NCBI GenBank assembly: GCA_014773175.1 | Contig: VXCM01001519.1 | Coordinates: 1 to 64,000 of the forward strand | DNA length: 64,000 nucleotides | Source: Lucifuga dentata | Lineage: Eukaryota > Chordata > Actinopteri > Ophidiiformes > Bythitidae | Reading direction: 5' to 3' | Shown here: positions 1 through 12,149 of the stretch, one piece after another | How positions within the stretch are numbered: the first letter of the stretch is position 1 | Layout: every line of letters starts with the position of its first letter | The notes under the pieces: model-generated | Databases searched by the model: none | What the model was told of the DNA's origin: nothing | What the model saw: only the letters and a program-made list of their open reading frames with translations | Position numbers and translations under genes: made by a program

Positions 1-949
1 GTCCTTCTGCATTCCTATCCTGGATGCCAAACTTGCCCATCACTTCCTCATCACCTCTGTTGCCTGATCGTGTGTATTTCATGAATTAAATATAAGATCA
101 TCATTTTTGTTGCCTTTTTGACAAACAAATTTAAGAGAGAAAATAGGAAAACATGAGTCAAAGAGGCCCATGGTGTTCACCAGTGTGGAAAACTCCACTC
201 ACCAAAAGAACAGATGTGAGCAAATAATGCATGACCCAGAGCTGTAACAGAGTTATTAGTCCTCACAATTTCTGATTCCAAAGAAAAGCACTTCTAAGTA
301 CTTTTTTGCCTTGATGATGAAGAGAGCAGCTGCACATCATGTGAAAACAGTGAGAGGAATAAAAAGACAGAGAAAGATAGAAAGGCAAGAAGAAGATGTT
401 GACATTTCACCCCTTGGTCTCTCTCTTACTCTAATTAGGTTGTGTTGTTGCTTTAACCCGATGGTTGGTTGATTGAACTGAAGTGGAGGGGGTTAATGAG
501 GGCAACCCCCACCTTCACCTGACCCTTTTCATATGGTCCAATTTGCCCAAAGACCTCAATAATGTGGCGTTGACTTGATAACACACACACACACACACAT
601 AAAGACAGATAACATGGTTGCCCTCATCGTACCTCTGCCCAGCATGATATAGCCCCCCTTGATCACCCTCCCACCTCCCCCCCCCNCCAAGCCTTTCCAA
701 AAAAAAAAGGCTTTTGTTAAAATGAAACACTTTAGCATCAGGCAAAATTGAGGGGGAGGAGGAACTGAGGGAGTGGGAGGGTAGGTGGGAGGTGCATGTA
801 CGGGTAGTAGTGAGGGGTTACTCATTTGCAGGGTTTTTTTGTATAATGGGTGCTGTTCTGTGGCTCCCTAATTAGCCTTTGATAATGAGTTGATAATATA
901 ACCAATTAGGTCATTCGTCAACCACTCTGACGACAAGTTTTTTTTTCTG

Positions 950-1240
950 CACCTCCCTCCCTTTTTCTTCCTCTTAGTGGGTCTTTGGCTCTTGATGCAG
1001 CTCATTAATTAAATCAAATTGCGTGATAGCTGAATCTGATGCTGGGTCCTTTGTTCCCCATCGAGGGCTCGTACTGTTTCTTGTTAGATACATGAGCAGT
1101 TAGGCAAGCTACGTCTGTCTGGTTCACCTCCTACCCTCCCCCATCTGACAGAGGCTCAGACCCGCTCATCATTGGCAATAAGCTCATTGTTGTCCTCAGA
1201 TGAGTAATTAACTGTATTAGAATGGTAAGTCCTTAACACC
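950..1240. promoter_or_regulatory. Candidate regulatory element (unverified)
   Basis: A unique, repeat-poor stretch with repeated ATTA/TAAT cores, for example CTCATTAATTAAATCAAATT near 1001 and GAGTAATTAACTG near 1202, plus ATTAGC-type sequence just before it. Such composition is typical of enhancers in developmental loci. This is inference from composition only; no conservation was measured. Confidence 0.2.
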
Positions 1241-1940
1241 ATCTGATAGAAGTGTTAGTTAAACACAAGGCTCCAACAGGTGCGTAAGAAAATGTGTGTG
1301 CATGCACTCACATGTATGTGTGCTTCCATACCTTTATTTATGTTCAGCAAATGCATTTATGTCCAGGGATTATGCATATGTTAATCAATGAATACATATT
1401 TTTGTGTGTACATGTTCTGCACGGTAATACTGCAGGTGGTTTCACCAAAAAATTAGATTCCATCATGAAATAAATCCGCCTATGAGTTGGACATCACAAC
1501 ATGATTACAGGTTTACCCTGTTATTAATAAGTTTTTCTCTCCACTAAAATTAAATGTATATGTACACTGTGTGTTTATATGTGCATGTGTTTGGCACAGA
1601 GAACATGTCATATTGCAAACATACAGATACAAGCCCTTCATTTAATGTGCTCTAAGCACTGTTGTGTGTCAGTTAACCTAATCCCTCATTTATTTGGAGG
1701 TAACCTAAATATCAGTCAATATCTGGCTCTTAACATCCACCTCCCCCACCCCCCCAAAAAAGGCCCACTACTAAAACGCCCCTCTTTATCAGTGCGGTTA
1801 GCTGGTGTGCTGCAACCCCTAAAGCTCTTATATAAATAAGATTAGTGTCGCGTTTGAGCGTCAGGGAATAAGAGGTGTAATATCTGATGGTTTTTATATG
1901 CAGTATTATTGTTATCCCTTCTTAGTCAGGCTGATACTCC

Positions 1941-1943
<3 letters not shown>

Positions 1944-1989
<46 letters not shown>

Positions 1990-2008
1990 NCCCCCCCTCT
2001 CTCTCTCT
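1944..2008. repeat. (CT)n microsatellite with N scar
   Basis: A near-perfect CT dinucleotide run broken by an N followed by poly-C at 1990. Its true length is uncertain because the assembly failed here. Confidence 0.9.
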
Positions 2009-3137
2009 CCTTCTCTGTTTGCTGTCTCTTTTTTCTCTCTCATTTCACATTTGTTCATTGGTTTATTCTTTGTCTGGGTCTCTCTCTCCAGATTCAGTCA
2101 GTATTATGAGGAGCTAAGCTGGAATAAAGCACCTCGGCATCAAATGTTCATATTGTTCTGTTCTCTCTTGTACAGTCTCTCTCTCTCTGCCCTCTCTCTC
2201 AAACCTGTCTTGTGAATTTTGCCTTCTCGTATTTTATTGCTTGTTCACCCTCTCTCACTGTTCTGTTTCATTCTTTTTCCCTCTCACTCACACATCTCTG
2301 TCTGCCACTCTGCAATACCTCCTCTCCTTCTCTTCTATTTAATCTTCTGCTGCTCTGTTTGTTATGAATTAGGAAAGCCTCACTCATATCTAATTGAGGG
2401 GCCATGTCCTCGTTCACAGGGGCCAAATTAACCACCTCAGTCTTGGGAGCCGATTTAGGTTCTTTTGAGGCCATTTTGTTGTCAGCCATTTTCACATTTC
2501 CTCCTAACTCCTTGCAACAGAGGGCAGGCACACTATAATTACCCAATCTGTTCCCATTCATACTCTGCCATTTCAGCATGTCTTGCTCTCATTCTCTTTT
2601 ACTGCCCCTCTCTGAAACCTCTTTCTCCCTGCCTCAATCCCTCTCTGCTCCCCTCCTCTTTTGGAAACCAGCACCCCCGTTTTGTTTTGTTTTTTTTTTC
2701 CCCCCCCTCTGGGGTTACATTATGAAGGTATTAGGGCCGGGTGCAGGCTCGGCTGGAAGCTGCCTTTAGCCAGCTGAGGGTTATCCATGGCGAGCCCTGA
2801 GACATGGCACTGAGGTCCTGTGATGTCGCTGAGGCGGAAGACTTTTCTTAACACGCTGTACCCTTTGATGGCCCTCAGGCCCTGAAGTCTGCCTGTGGAA
2901 ATCCTGTGACCCTGAGAAGCATCCTTAAGATGCTAGGATTGGGGCTGATTCAGTTCTCTCACTTTAGGATGTGAAATCTTCCAGCAATTCAGTTGAAATT
3001 TAATATCTGATATCTGATGTTATTTTCTCCACTTTAACAAAATTGGAAGTAAAGATGCAATCACTGCTTCACAATTTATAAGCATATTTCATCTTGTTAG
3101 TACCATTCTGGAGTAGCCGAGACAGATTTAGGTCGTG

Positions 3138-3270
3138 TTTTTTTTTTTTTTTTNTTTTTTTTTTTTTTTCATGTTCCAAAGGTATTCACAGCTCTCGTGG
3201 GGATCGGAACCACTGACCTTCCTACAAGAGGCCTGCTTCTATACCCTGCTACTGCTGCCTGTCTTAGGGA
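3138..3270 (-). mobile_element. tRNA-derived SINE-like remnant
   Basis: Read on the minus strand, a tRNA-like segment has a B-box-like GGTTCCGATCC (near 3203-3213) preceded by AGCAGGCCTCTTGTAGGAAG. It is followed about 25 bases later by a long poly-A (poly-T at 3138-3169 on the plus strand, with an N at 3154). A tRNA-like head followed by a poly-A tail is the usual layout of a tRNA-derived retroposed element. The A-box is degenerate and the family is not identified. Confidence 0.4.
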
Positions 3271-4418
3271 GAATATTCTTAGAATATTCAAACAGTCATA
3301 CAGCCATATGGGATACTCACCATTTGATACCAATGGTTTCTCTGTCTTTATGTACAGCTTGCTAACATTATGGGGGCACAGATCCTGAATTTGTTAAAGA
3401 CTTCAGACTCAGTTGGATCTTCTTTCTAGGTCAAATTTGGTTAAATTTAAAGTAAATCAATTTATTGTATACTAAAACGTAATTTAACATGCAAATAAGA
3501 ATGTTCGTTGTCAACTATTTAATTATAGGTAGTATAAACATAACACTGTAAAAAAGTTTTTTTTTTAAAAGAAAATTTACGTTTGTGGTCTGTAAGTATA
3601 GATTGAAAGATGTCCGCCATGTTCATACGTTATTGATAGCGTTAAATCTAGTTAACCTGCTGATCTTGCAATTATAAAGTCTGCAATAAAAATATGATCT
3701 CTCACAGGACAATTAATTTTTAATTGAATTGAATCTGATTTATTAAGTCATCAGTTTTTTGTGAGAATGTTTTTCTTCATATGAATTGATTTTTTTTTTT
3801 AAAGCTAAACTGTTTAAATAGAAGATTAATTAACTTCAATATGTAGCCAGAGGGCCTTAAAACAAGATGAGCTGTCTGACGCAGAGTCCTTATTAATGAA
3901 CAGTATGGCAGCTTTGAGCTTTAAATCAGCCACCCTCAGACATCATTTAGCCACATTATCTCTCCTTATGGCCATACGAGACTCAAACTGAGATACAGAG
4001 AATACACACTGTGTCCAATATTGTCACAGGCTGATACAGTAATATGCTCAGTTGGATGTGTTTCTTCATAAAGAGAGAATACCAGCATCTCTGAAAGGTG
4101 AATCATCCCTCGCCTCCTCTCCTACTTTTGAAATGTGAAAGATAACATCCCCCCAGTTCAAAACCAGAGGGGTNGGGGCAAGCAGGTTGATTTCAAAGTT
4201 TTTTTGAGGAACCACATCTCATCCAACCAGTGGTCCTTCTGATGTTTGGGCTTCAAACAGCTCATTTTTTTTATCTGTTTCTCCTGCCAAACGCCATCCC
4301 CACCCCTCAAAAAAGAAAAAAAAAAAAAAANAAAAAAAAAAAAAGCCATTGTGATCGGAGCTTAGATTCATTTTAGATTAACGTTCATGTTTCTTTCTTT
4401 CTTGTATTACCTTCAAAG

Positions 4419-4518
4419 GACCTCTATTATGTTGCCAGCGATAAGGGCGAGGTGGTGCTAGCAGATGTGGCAAAGAGGAAAGCTAATGAAATCGAAGCCC
4501 AGGCAATCACAGCCAATG
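4419..4518 (+). CDS. wdpcp: Exon of probable wdpcp (C-terminal part, first visible)
   Basis: A 100-nt exon starting in phase 0 after TTCAAAG and ending in phase 1 before GTAAGG. It encodes DLYYVASDKGEVVLADVAKR and continues with KANEIEAQAITAN, an acidic, helix-prone segment. The split last codon (G) joins exactly to the AA that opens the exon at 10286, making GAA (Glu). WDPCP is a WD40-containing cilium and planar-polarity effector (fritz) working with the CPLANE complex. The assignment to wdpcp rests on position and orientation: vertebrate WDPCP lies next to OTX1 and is transcribed towards it, as here. The WD40 part of the gene is not in the window. Exon structure is well supported; gene identity is an inference. 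Confidence 0.6.
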
Positions 4519-4842
4519 GTAAGGAAATACAGTTATCATGATGTCTTACCAAAACAAAACCAAATGTGACTTATTATGGAAGGCTGCTGCTTGATAACCC
4601 CACTAACACACCCACTCTGCACTATTCTGCCATCTTACACCAGGTATTGTATCTTCTCAGGCTCTCTCTTTTCACAGTGCCAAGGTTCCTTCATTGGATC
4701 CTTTGGACAGTCATATGTTCATGTTTTTTTTTTGTTTTTTTTTTTAAAAAGCTGTTTCATTTTAAATTTGCTACTACAGTGTCTTAAGACTGAGATACTA
4801 AAACAAGATTATATTTTAAAATTAAATTTAAAGTGTACAAAA

Positions 4843-4882
4843 GATGTGATTAATCCACTCTTATAAGTGGATTAATCACATC
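4843..4882. repeat. Perfect 17-bp inverted repeat (hairpin)
   Basis: Left arm GATGTGATTAATCCACT (4843-4859), six-base spacer, right arm AGTGGATTAATCACATC (4866-4882). The arms are exact reverse complements. It lies about 325 bases inside the putative wdpcp intron. No flanking target duplication was recognised. Confidence 0.9.
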
Positions 4883-5143
4883 GGAGGGTTCTGGCTGAAA
4901 AAAATGATAATTCCTTAATTTTTTTAAACAATGAAAACAAAGTTAAAACTTTATTTTCCCAAACTGGATGTAAATTAAAGTCTTAAATGCCTTCAATGTA
5001 TTCCATTAGTTTGGGTTAGAAGTTTTTTTTTCGTTCTGAAAACCAGTGAGAGCCCAGTTTTTGTCGTTAGTTCAGGCTGTGTTGCTGCCCTTTGACACAC
5101 ACTCCCCTCAGCACATACCAGAGGGGATCAGGCCGAGCTCCTC

Positions 5144-5146
<3 letters not shown>

Positions 5147-5175
<29 letters not shown>
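5147..5175. repeat. (CA)n microsatellite
   Basis: Uninterrupted CA dinucleotide run. Confidence 0.9.
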
Positions 5176-5177
<2 letters not shown>

Positions 5178-5562
5178 TCCTTGCAGCGGGCCAATGGGTG
5201 AGCAGAGGAAAACTGAACATGTCTGATGAGTCCTTCATTGGTGCTTAAAACACACCACAAAGCTATGCATGTGTGTGAGAGTGTGCCTGTATGTCTACTC
5301 AGAGACAGCCAGACAAGGCAAAAAGGGTATTTAACTCCACCGTATAAGGTCAAACCCCTAAGGCTGAGTGTGTTTGTGTGTGAATGAAAATAAGGGTGTG
5401 AGATAACGTGAGGGCTGTTTGCATGCAGTCGCTTTTTTATTTTTTATTTTTTTAACTAATGTGATGCCTGACATGCACTCTTCTTCTCCTCATAAGCCTC
5501 TTAATTATGTCCTCGATGATTTACCTCCTTTACCTGCAGCCTACCCTATCCTTGGACAACAG

Positions 5563-5720
5563 CACTGTAGGGAGGGAGGGAGGGACGGAGGGAGGAAAGG
5601 AAGGAAGGAAGGCAAGCAATTAGGCAAGAAAAGTGAAGAAGGGAAAGTGGTGACAAAAGCGAGAAAGGGATGGTGAAATCAGGGAGAAAAGAAAGAAACG
5701 AGGGAAGGAAATAAAAACAA
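5563..5720. repeat. Purine-rich (GGA/GAA) tract
   Basis: GGGAGG, GGAAGGAA and GAAAG units with few pyrimidines. Simple sequence; the open frames over it are artefacts of composition. Confidence 0.7.
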
Positions 5721-5904
5721 AGGATAATAAAATGAAAAAAGCTATACATTATGGAATAAAGTTGATTAAAAGCAAGAAAAATAAATGAATTAAGGAGAAC
5801 AAAGGAGAAATAGGCACAGACAGAAGCAGTGCTTTGCCAAGATGAAAGCTGATGTCACACACACACACACACACTCACACTCACACACACATATGCAGTA
5901 CATC

Positions 5905-5906
5905 TT

Positions 5907-5950
<44 letters not shown>

Positions 5951-5968
5951 TCACACACAGGTGTGTGN

Positions 5969-6014
<46 letters not shown>

Positions 6015-6031
6015 TCACACACAGGTGTGTG
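5905..6031. repeat. Compound (CT)n(CA)n microsatellite with N-scar duplication
   Basis: The blocks at about 5905-5967 and 5969-6031 are copies of the same CT run, CA run and TCACACACAGGTGTGTG tail, separated by the N at 5968. The second copy is probably an assembly artefact, although dinucleotide repeats can also duplicate genuinely. Confidence 0.75.
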
Positions 6032-6335
6032 TACAGAATCCATCAGCATGTTACATGGTAGATGGATTTAGAGTGTGCTTGATAACACGCACGAGAAGAG
6101 GATAATGGCATGTCACAGCCACTGCTGTTGATGGTTAAAAGGATGCCTCTGTCAGAGTGTCTGTTTTGTCTGTATGAGTGTGTAAACGTGTGTGTGTGTC
6201 CATGGTCAATGTTGTGGTGTGTCAACATTCAGACAAGCAGACACAGCATATTAACAGAGCATAAAAAGACAGGTCATAAATAATGAGAGGCTTGCTTCAA
6301 GCAGAGAGCTCCACTGAACAGGTGTCTCTCACATT

Positions 6336-6361
<26 letters not shown>
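6336..6361. repeat. (CA)n microsatellite
   Basis: Uninterrupted CA run. Confidence 0.9.
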
Positions 6362-6366
<5 letters not shown>

Positions 6367-7370
6367 GTATGGATGTCCTGCACCAAAAGATACAGCTCTG
6401 CCTCCGAAGGGCATGCACATGCATAGAAACATGTCAACTTCTGAAAAAAATATGAAAATATTTTAAAATATCAAGCATCTATGGGAATTTTTTTTACAAA
6501 ATATGATCCATAGGTCACTTTCCTGTTCCTTAAAAATTTTAAATATTTTTAAAATATTAATATAAAATGTTCATGAGGAGGAAAACCGTGGAGGGTGACC
6601 TGAAAAAGATGGGACTGGGGAGAAGCTGGGATAAAGGCCAAGGACTGAGTGGCGTGGAGGATTCTTGTAGCGACCTTATGCTCCACGTAATATAAAATAT
6701 TACAATTAAAAAAAAAAAAAAAAAATTCCACAGATGCATTTTATCTCGATTCTCTGTTCTGTCTAGCATAGATTTACCTTTAGCAACATATGTTCATAAT
6801 ACAAGCAGTGAAGAACATGTAGAATGGTTCGGATATGTCTTTTAAGGTCACATGTTTTTTTCAACTGATGTTTTTACAATAAATTTAGTTTTGAGTAATT
6901 TAAGTTATTGGTACTTAGAAGATTCACAATCCTTGTTTGAATATTGCAAAACAAGAGAAGAAGAAGAAAAGCAAAAATATGTAGTATTGTTTTATTACAC
7001 AGAAAATTGATAGGGATGATACTTGTAGCAGAAATTTAAATAGCATTATTTGTTAGGCACATACATTTATATACATTTACACATTTACCTGCAGTTCTTA
7101 ATTATATTTCAGAAAGTAGCAGCCATTTTGAACACATGAAGCCAGAGACTTTCCACACTGACTGAATACAGACATGTCATCAGTCACATGCTTTTCAAAC
7201 AGCACTTCCCACAGTGCAGCTACAGTAACCCTTTGTTGACTTTGACCGCAGATGTTCCGTTTGAATGCATGAGACGCTGACAAACATATGTACTCATGAA
7301 AATCATAGTCACACACTGCAGGATGAAGAGACATTCAAATGTAGTACAGCTCCCAGAGGCATATGTGTCT

Positions 7371-7377
<7 letters not shown>

Positions 7378-7413
<36 letters not shown>

Positions 7414-7444
7414 AAGAGAGAGAGAGATGAAGAGAGAGAGAGAT
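7378..7444. repeat. (GT)n(GA)n compound microsatellite
   Basis: A GT run followed by imperfect GA repeats. Confidence 0.85.
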
Positions 7445-8349
7445 GACACAGTGATGATACTTGTCACAGTTTTTGCAATAAGTGTCCTGCAGGCCCAGCC
7501 CAACCTGCCATTTTCCTGTACAAATAGCAAATAGCACTGTAACAAGTCAGGTATACATTCTTGTATGCAAACACACACTCACTGACTGTATGCGCACACC
7601 GACACATAAACATACCCTTCACCCTCTGAAATACGTAAGTAGTAAAAATATTGTCACTTGTCTGGATTTGCCTGCAGCTCTGCGCTATTACAAGAGCTTA
7701 ACTGTACCAGACCTTATTTACAGAGCAGCATAACTACCTAACAGTGATGATGATAATATGAAAATATGGTTGATCATGCCGACCTTAATGGTTGTCTGCA
7801 TCATTAATCTATAGACAACCTCATAATAGCTGTGTTATTGCTACGGATCCCTCACTGCGAAATTTAACCGACACCAGCTCCAAGCTCTTAACCTGCATGT
7901 ACAGTATTGTAAGTCATTGCTAATCCTATCAAGTCTTTTCTGAAATGTGATAAAACTTTATTGAGCACTTTGCCAATTCTTGTACTAACACAGGGTTTTT
8001 GTTTTCTTGTTTGAGATTAGGAGTGCAAAGATGAAGCAACAGGTACTACACGTACTACTGAGGAAGTACCATAATTACAGTAAAGAATGTCCTCCAGGGT
8101 ATTATTTGTGACATAAATAATAATTAAAATTCCGTCAGTTATCACAAAATTTAAAAAAAAATAGTGATATGATTCTATTTGATTTCACTTCAACTCTTCT
8201 CTTCGAAATAAAGCCAACGGTCGTTTTAATGGGAAATCTTGAGAAGCTCTGCTCAGTTCTAGTAACTTCCTGCTTCATGTACAAAGTTGAACCCATTCAC
8301 GTGAGAAAGTTGCCCACTACGACATCAGTCCTCTGTCGCCAACTCAGCA

Positions 8350-8420
8350 TCTCTGTTCAAACACTTCAAGATTAAGTGCCTTGCTCAAGGGCAGGTTGGC
8401 AGTAGTAATTGAGGAAGAGG
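8350..8420. repeat. Possible teleost interspersed-repeat fragment
   Basis: Contains TTAAGTGCCTTGCTCAAGGG followed by CAGGTTGGCAG, a phrase I recognise as recurrent in many fish genomes. Family not determined; the call is from memory of the motif. Confidence 0.4.
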
Positions 8421-9459
8421 TAAGCATTGCTCATCTTTTCCTTTTACTCATGCTTTGGCATAACTGTAATAACCTATCAGATGGAGGAGAATTCAGCAGT
8501 CCTGATCTTGATGAATAATTAAAAAAAAAAAAAAAAAAANAAAAAAAAAAAAAAAAAATAGCTGGTATGGATTATTTTACTTGATTTCAGAAAATTCTAA
8601 AAATGTATTAATTTGTAGATGAAAGCATTTAAACAATTTTCTTTTGTTGTTTGAATGTGGGTTTCACATTTTTTTTGGTTTTGTTTGTTTGTTTTAGAAA
8701 AATGTGATTTTTAACACTCAATACCAAAATTCTTGGTGTTGAAATTGGGTGCAGAGATGCTATTTATATCCACAACCACACATACAGTATCTATATGCCT
8801 CCTTTGTAAACCCTGATTAACAGAAGTTCTGCTTTGGCTTGTTCTCACTCACTCAAACATGCATCCACATCCACACACACATCCACACACACACACACAC
8901 GAGAGCACACACTTCGGCTTTGCAGTGGTCCCTTTTATAACAGCGCAGGAAATTGCTTAGAGCTGTTGGAATGACAAGTGTGTTGATTTGGATAGATACG
9001 GATTTGTGAGAGGGAGAGAAGGGAATGAGTGCGAGGGTTTTTCTTTCTCTTTTTCCTCTTCTCTATCTCTTTTCTTTTGAGTAGCATTTTGCCAAGAGGA
9101 GAAGCCAAGTTGGTTGCCTATTCATCTGTCTCTCCCCTCACAAAGGCTGATGTGACTGCGAGGCCTTTCAGTTGGCGAGGAGACAAGAGCTTTATCTTAA
9201 GATCCACTTTTCCACCTTCTCTCTCTCTTTCTGTTGTCGTGGTCATGGTAAAACCCCGTTAGATCCAGAGTATAGTAAAGGATAACACGTTTGTTTCTGT
9301 TCCCCTCTCAGCTCTGCTGCCTGTTCTGTTCCCTCCATTATGCTTTAGCTTTTGTCTCAGTTCAACTTTTCAGTAACAGATAATGTCTGAAACCAAGACA
9401 TGGTCCAGATTAGCAGAAGACTAAACTCAAGTATACATAGGAGTTTTACATACACTATG

Positions 9460-10063
9460 TTAAAGGACCATACCATCCATTTTGCATGTTTGAGCCTAAT
9501 GTATTCAATTTTTATACACATAATATGACTGACAATCATTTTCCAAAGCATACTACTGGAACGGTGAATTAAAAAAATTTTTTCCCTACCTTCCAGGCCA
9601 CCAGTGGTTTCAGTTCATTCTGGTACACTATTAAAATCAACTTGTTGATACTTGAAACATTCTTAGGATAGGTAATCCATCATCACCAAGAAGACGTGTA
9701 CTCAGGTTTTTTTTTCAAAGTTACATAATTTTAGCATTTAAGTGCAATAAAAAAAGTGTGGAGTGAATGTATGTCTCCACCGGGGAATATAGTCCCAAAA
9801 GAAGATCTGTGTTTATCGAAAAATAAAACAACCGTGACTTCATAAGGCTGCGTAAGTATTAGCAGGTAAAACATGGATTTTTAAGGTGGGTGTATCACTT
9901 GAATATTTGATTTTGAAAGAATAAGAGATTTTGCAAAATATCAGGAAAGCTGATATTTTAAAAGCTGTTTTAGCCTTTGGGAAATGGTTGTCAGTAACAT
10001 AACATGTATGAAAATTTAATATATTAGGCTCAAACATGCAAAATGGCCGGTATGGTCCTTTAA
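9460..10063 (+). mobile_element. Non-autonomous DNA transposon (MITE-like), copy 1
   Basis: A 604-bp element bounded by TTAAAGGACCATACC on the left and GGTATGGTCCTTTAA on the right. The terminal inverted repeats extend imperfectly for about 100 bases: CATTTTGCATGTTTGAGCCT on the left matches AGGCTCAAACATGCAAAATG on the right. No transposase-like frame lies inside. TTAA at both ends resembles the target duplication of piggyBac-type elements, but TA of Tc1/mariner type cannot be excluded. A second copy lies in the opposite orientation at 12150-12822. Confidence 0.85.
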
Positions 10064-10102
10064 TCTTCATCCATCAGTTGCCATCGTCAGGTTTTCCCTG
10101 TG

Positions 10103-10126
10103 TGTGTGTGTGTGTGTGTGTGTGTA
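10103..10126. repeat. (GT)n microsatellite
   Basis: Short GT run. Confidence 0.8.
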
Positions 10127-10285
10127 CACATTTCCCTCAACTGTTCTGCATGTCTCTCTCTTCCTTTCTTTATTTTATTATGATACTCAGGTAACTGACT
10201 CATCAAGTGAATCTCTTGGAAATAATGTGCTCAACATGAACTGCTTATGTGTGTGTGTTTGTGTATGCTTGTGTTTGTTTCCTAG

Positions 10286-10394
10286 AAGATCTGAAAGGAA
10301 AAAATGGTGTGTGTGGTTCTGGCCTCGCAGACAGACCAGCCGAAGGTAACAAGAGTACAACAGGAGCATCCTATCCGGGCACTCCCCCACCACA
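10286..10394 (+). CDS. wdpcp: Exon of probable wdpcp
   Basis: A 109-nt exon between acceptor TTTCCTAG and donor GTGAGT. It enters in phase 1 (AA completing Glu with the previous exon's G) and leaves in phase 2 (CA). It encodes DLKGKNGVCGSGLADRPAEG followed by NKSTTGASYPGTPPPQ-like sequence, a low-complexity, proline/glycine/serine-rich linker with no recognisable fold. It sits between two oppositely oriented transposon copies (9460-10063 and 12150-12822), which could affect its splicing. The exon is supported by phase agreement on both sides and good splice sites, not by a remembered homologue. Confidence 0.6.
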
Positions 10395-11233
10395 GTGAGT
10401 TACACACAGTATCCGTATGTGTGTGTATGTATACATGCATGTGTAGTGTGTATGTATACATGCATGGTGTGTGTGTGCGTGCCTTTGTGCATCAGATTAC
10501 ACCTTTTGTATCTCTTTTCCCGTTACGTTGAAATGTTTGCGTGTGTGTTTGTACTCGTGTCCCTTTTTAATGTCTTGAAAGCGTTTTACTTGCCATTGTG
10601 TCGGGATTGTATGACCGCATCCGTGGGCAAATGATCCAGCTGCAGCCTAAAAGTCATCATTGCTCATGAGATTTTAAGTGTCAAAACCACATCAGTTCCA
10701 GGTCTTAGAAATCCACACCCTCAGAGTGGTCTCGAACGCTCAATGCAGAGCTCTTTGACTGTATTTAAAAAGCCACCAGATTCCATTTTACCACTTTTCT
10801 CGGGAGTGCAGGCAAAACTTGCTATTTAGGAGTGATTGTTAAACACTTGCATCCATGAATGACATTTTAAAACAGCGTGACTAAACACAGACTGAAAGCA
10901 GCTCACTTTGTGTCTCTGTCTCTTTCTCGCACACAAACCAATAAGCATAACCATCCGTGTCTCCATTATTGCTGGGTATGGAGTGGGGGAAGTGATGTCA
11001 GGACAATTCCACGTCATACCCCAAATAACATATTGGAGTATTTATATGGGATTTGTGTGCATTAGATAAAATGGCGCTCTTGTTCTTTTCATCCTCATAG
11101 ACTTTTCATGGCTGTTTGACTGCAACACTGATGACTCTGCCCTCCCTCTCCCCTCCTGTCTCTCCATTTTGCGTTTCTCTAAGCCCCCTCCATCCATCCC
11201 AAATCCCTTCCTATCGGCCAATTTGAACAAGCT

Positions 11234-11248
11234 GGGGAGAGAGAGAGG

Positions 11249-11285
<37 letters not shown>
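11234..11285. repeat. (GA)n microsatellite
   Basis: GA run with a few interruptions. Confidence 0.9.
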
Positions 11286-11287
<2 letters not shown>

Positions 11288-11669
11288 TCTATCCTAAGCT
11301 CTTTTTAAAAACAGTAAAAAGAACAAGAGGGGGAAAAGGAGTTATAAAGAGGGTTAGGGCGATTTGGCAGCCAAAAGCCCATCATACTACCCCAGGTCTT
11401 CCCCTGCACCACTGACAGTGGCTAAGACAGCAGATTCCTGCACCTCCCCAAAGATAATGGCCACAGAGAGAAAGAGACAAAAGCCTCTGCCTTTATATTG
11501 CACAATTNCCCCCCTTTAGAAAAATGTTTTATATTGAAGCCCTCGCATAATCTGGTCTCCGATGAAGTTTCATTGTTTGTCATGTAAAGCCAATGACAGC
11601 TTAGCAGAGATGGAGTAGAGGAAGCATTACAGCATGGGGCATTTTCCCCTTTGGCTTGCTGAGAAAAGA

Positions 11670-11696
<27 letters not shown>
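11670..11696. repeat. (GA)n microsatellite
   Basis: Uninterrupted GA run. Confidence 0.9.
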
Positions 11697-11700
<4 letters not shown>

Positions 11701-12149
11701 TGGAAACGGAGACGAGCACAATGGTGGTTTGGGGGCTCCTTGCCGGTGCTGCTTCCCAAATCCGACTCTGAGAAGTGGGAGAGAACAAGGCGGGAATCTG
11801 GGAAGCATCCCAACATTCCTTTGATATCTGCAAGCATACTCTCACTCATCTCTTACTCTGGCAGCGGTGTGAAAAAAATGGGTGCTATTTTTACTTTTGC
11901 TCGACAGAGGTCGTGGTCAAGGTGAAGATGGTCAAGACTGTCACAGAGCCAATCATTTATATTTGACATCTTAGATTTGAATGATAATTTGATGTTAATA
12001 TTTGCAACAGGACAGAGAACTATTGAATCATACATCATGTGACCGTCTCTGTTCTGGTCGTTAATAGAATGTAACATATGCAACAAATTCATTGCATTTG
12101 ACAAAACATTCTGGAAAATTGTGGGGGAAAATTGTGAAGTAGTTGAAGA

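Larger units (their letters stand above)
1..4418. other. Non-coding DNA upstream of first visible wdpcp exon
   Basis: No exon was recognised here. It is probably intron of the plus-strand gene whose exons start at 4419. It holds a (CA)n run near 580-598, a poly-C/N scar at 686, a long (CT)n tract near 1944-2008 interrupted by an N at 1990, a tRNA-derived SINE-like remnant near 3138-3270, and poly-T or poly-A scars at 3154 and 4331. The short open frames are low-complexity CT/CA translations. The stretch around 950-1240 is repeat-poor and homeodomain-motif rich and is listed separately. Confidence 0.5.
4519..10285. other. Probable wdpcp intron, 5.8 kb
   Basis: No exon was recognised between the two phase-compatible wdpcp exons. 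The interval holds a 17-bp-arm hairpin at 4843-4882, (CA)n at 5147-5175, a purine-rich tract at 5563-5720, a compound CA/CT microsatellite with an N-scar duplication at 5905-6031, (CA)n at 6336-6361, a GT/GA tract at 7378-7444, a short repeat remnant at 8350-8420, a poly-A/N scar at 8521-8558, and a transposon at 9460-10063. Confidence 0.5.

Noticed and set aside
5842..6105. His/Thr/Ser-rich open frames over CA/CT repeats
   Set aside because: Direct translations of microsatellites. The same applies to frames at 14227, 28421, 33432, 42354, 44301 and 57416.
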